64,000 nt of DNA from Siphonodentalium dalli (lineage: Eukaryota; Mollusca; Scaphopoda; Gadilida; Siphonodentaliidae). Under the pieces are notes generated by a model. It saw nothing but the letters and a program-made list of their open reading frames with translations, ran no database searches and was not told the origin of the DNA. The stretch lies in NCBI GenBank assembly GCA_032622095.1, contig CP136065.1, positions 219,028,151 to 219,092,150 of the forward strand, read 5' to 3'. Position numbers and translations under genes: made by a program. This document shows, piece after piece, positions 62,694-64,000 of this stretch; the first letter of the stretch is position 1, and every line of letters starts with the position of its first letter.

Positions 62694-64000
62694 CCTGAGA
62701 CGAAGTCTCCGGTGGAGCTATAGTCATCACTCCTCGTCCGTCGTCCATCGTCTGTCTGTCCATCCGTCCGTCAACAATTCTTTGAACATCTTCTCCTCTG
62801 GAACCAATGGACCGAATGAGTTCATATTTGGTGTGGATGTTCCCTAGGTGACTCACATTCAGATTTGTTCAAATGAGGTCACTGGGTCAAATAGTTGCGA
62901 AGCCAGGGCCATAACTCTTTCCCTCCATAGTAATTCTTTTAAACATCTTCTTCTCAAATACCATCAGGCCAAATGGGTTCATATTTGGTATGAAGGATCC
63001 TTGGGTGACTGGGGTTCAGATTTGTTCAAATGAGGTAACTGGGTCAAATGTGGGCGGGGCCAGGGACACAACTCTTAAAAAAAAAAAAATCGTTTTAGAT
63101 TGAACTAAAAAAAAAAATTTAAACTGAACTCCTTGTTCAATTTAACAAAGCAAAAACAAAACAAATTAAATTTTTTATTTTAATTGAGATTAATTTCTTG
63201 CCCAATTTAAAAAAAATAATAACACCATTATAACATCCACCAGGGTGACTCAACCAAATTTGGTTTAAATCAGTCTAAAATCAAGATCATGCAAACAGCA
63301 GAAACTCAGAGCTCTATGAGATGAGGAAGGTGCCAGCAATCGCAGAATGTTTACTTAACACCATATAGAAGTCACTTTGATTATAAAGTAATAAATGAAA
63401 TGGCAGTGTTAACAAAATCTGTTTAGAATGACAGCTTTGATTAATAGCCTAAATTTCTCAGCCTGTTAGAGAGTTTGTATATAAATGACCCTGCTTATGA
63501 TAACAAACTCCACTCCCAAGGCCAAGTGTGAATGATGAATCTGACAGTTAGGCCAGTAAAACTAAATACCTGTTTTCTCAGGCGATTACATATGGGAAAC
63601 TGGATGAGAAAGAAGGAGGCATTTTTCATAGCTTACCTGAGATGAAGAATTGAGACATATTTTGTGTGGATGGTCCCTAGGTGGCTGGGATTCAGTTCTG
63701 TTCAAATGGGGGTCACATGGTCAAAAAAGTGGCATAGCTAGGGACCTAACTCTTTCCATCCATAGTAATTCTTAAAACATCTTCTCAAGAATCATCGGGG
63801 CTATTTAGCTTATAATTGGTATGGAAGGTTTTTGGGTGACATGGATACAGATGTGTTAAAATGAGGTCATCTGGTCAAATAAGGGCGGAGCCAGGGATGT
63901 AACTTGTCCATCTATTGTAATTCTTAAAATGTCTTCCTATCAAGAACCATCAGGCCTATTCAGCTTATATTTGGTATGGGTGACTAGGATTCAGATTTGA
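62694..64000 (+). repeat. Mollusc-type repeat, ~155-bp units, runs off the window
   Basis: Starts AGCTCACCTGAGACGAAGTC and CGTCCGTCGTCC; units contain 'attcagatttgttcaaatgaggtcactgggtcaaat' and 'gccagggacacaactctt'. Units at 62850, 63005, 63675, 63830 and 63975; 63070-63640 is AT-rich DNA without units. Confidence 0.7.

Overview
The window is eukaryotic genomic DNA, AT-rich, intron-rich and dense in repeats. It most likely comes from a mollusc, probably a bivalve. The organism call is inference: it rests on the protein's closeness to animal homologues and on the abundant ~150-165 bp interspersed and tandem repeats that end in GGACGGACAGACGG-type tails. No bacterial, organellar or viral genes were seen.

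One real gene fills most of the window on the minus strand: the 5' half of the cytoplasmic dynein-2 (intraflagellar transport) heavy chain, DYNC2H1. I could rebuild 34 consecutive coding exons, from the start codon at 52172 to an exon ending at 1352. They join in frame to 6,154 nt (2,051 codons plus one base) with no stop, and every intron starts GT and ends AG. They cover the N-terminal tail, the linker, AAA1 (Walker A GPAGTGKT, residues 1691-1698; Walker B CFDE, 1741-1744) and the start of AAA2 (Walker A GPSGSGKT, 1984-1991). The rest of the protein (about 4,300 residues in animals) lies beyond position 1. A short 5' UTR piece lies at 52173-52197.

The introns hold many non-autonomous transposons, several with exact target-site duplications (TSDs). 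They include: piggyBac-type MITEs (TTAA; three different terminal repeats sharing one palindromic core); hAT-like MITEs with 8-bp TSDs (a CAAGCCTTG family and GTAACGAT/CACGATTAATCG families); PIF/Harbinger-like MITEs (TAA|GGCCAAAA); nearly pure palindromic Tc1/mariner-type MITEs (TA|CAGTAATGCCC); a tRNA-derived SINE split by a hAT-like MITE; a LINE 3' end; a THAP-transposase relic; and a 4.84-kb element with ~1.6-kb inverted termini carrying a broken PIN/FEN1-like ORF (19334-24176). Tandem arrays with 161-, 164-, 122- and 96-bp units are also present.

The most notable observations are: a hAT-like MITE whose last base plus its TSD form the GT splice donor of DYNC2H1 exon 8; a 48-bp in-frame copy of part of exon 29 with good splice sites in the next intron; the reuse of one palindromic core in three MITE families; and a cluster of transposon ends within 35 bp of splice donors. 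From 52.2 kb to 64 kb (upstream of the gene) I see only repeats and unassigned DNA, with no convincing neighbouring gene.
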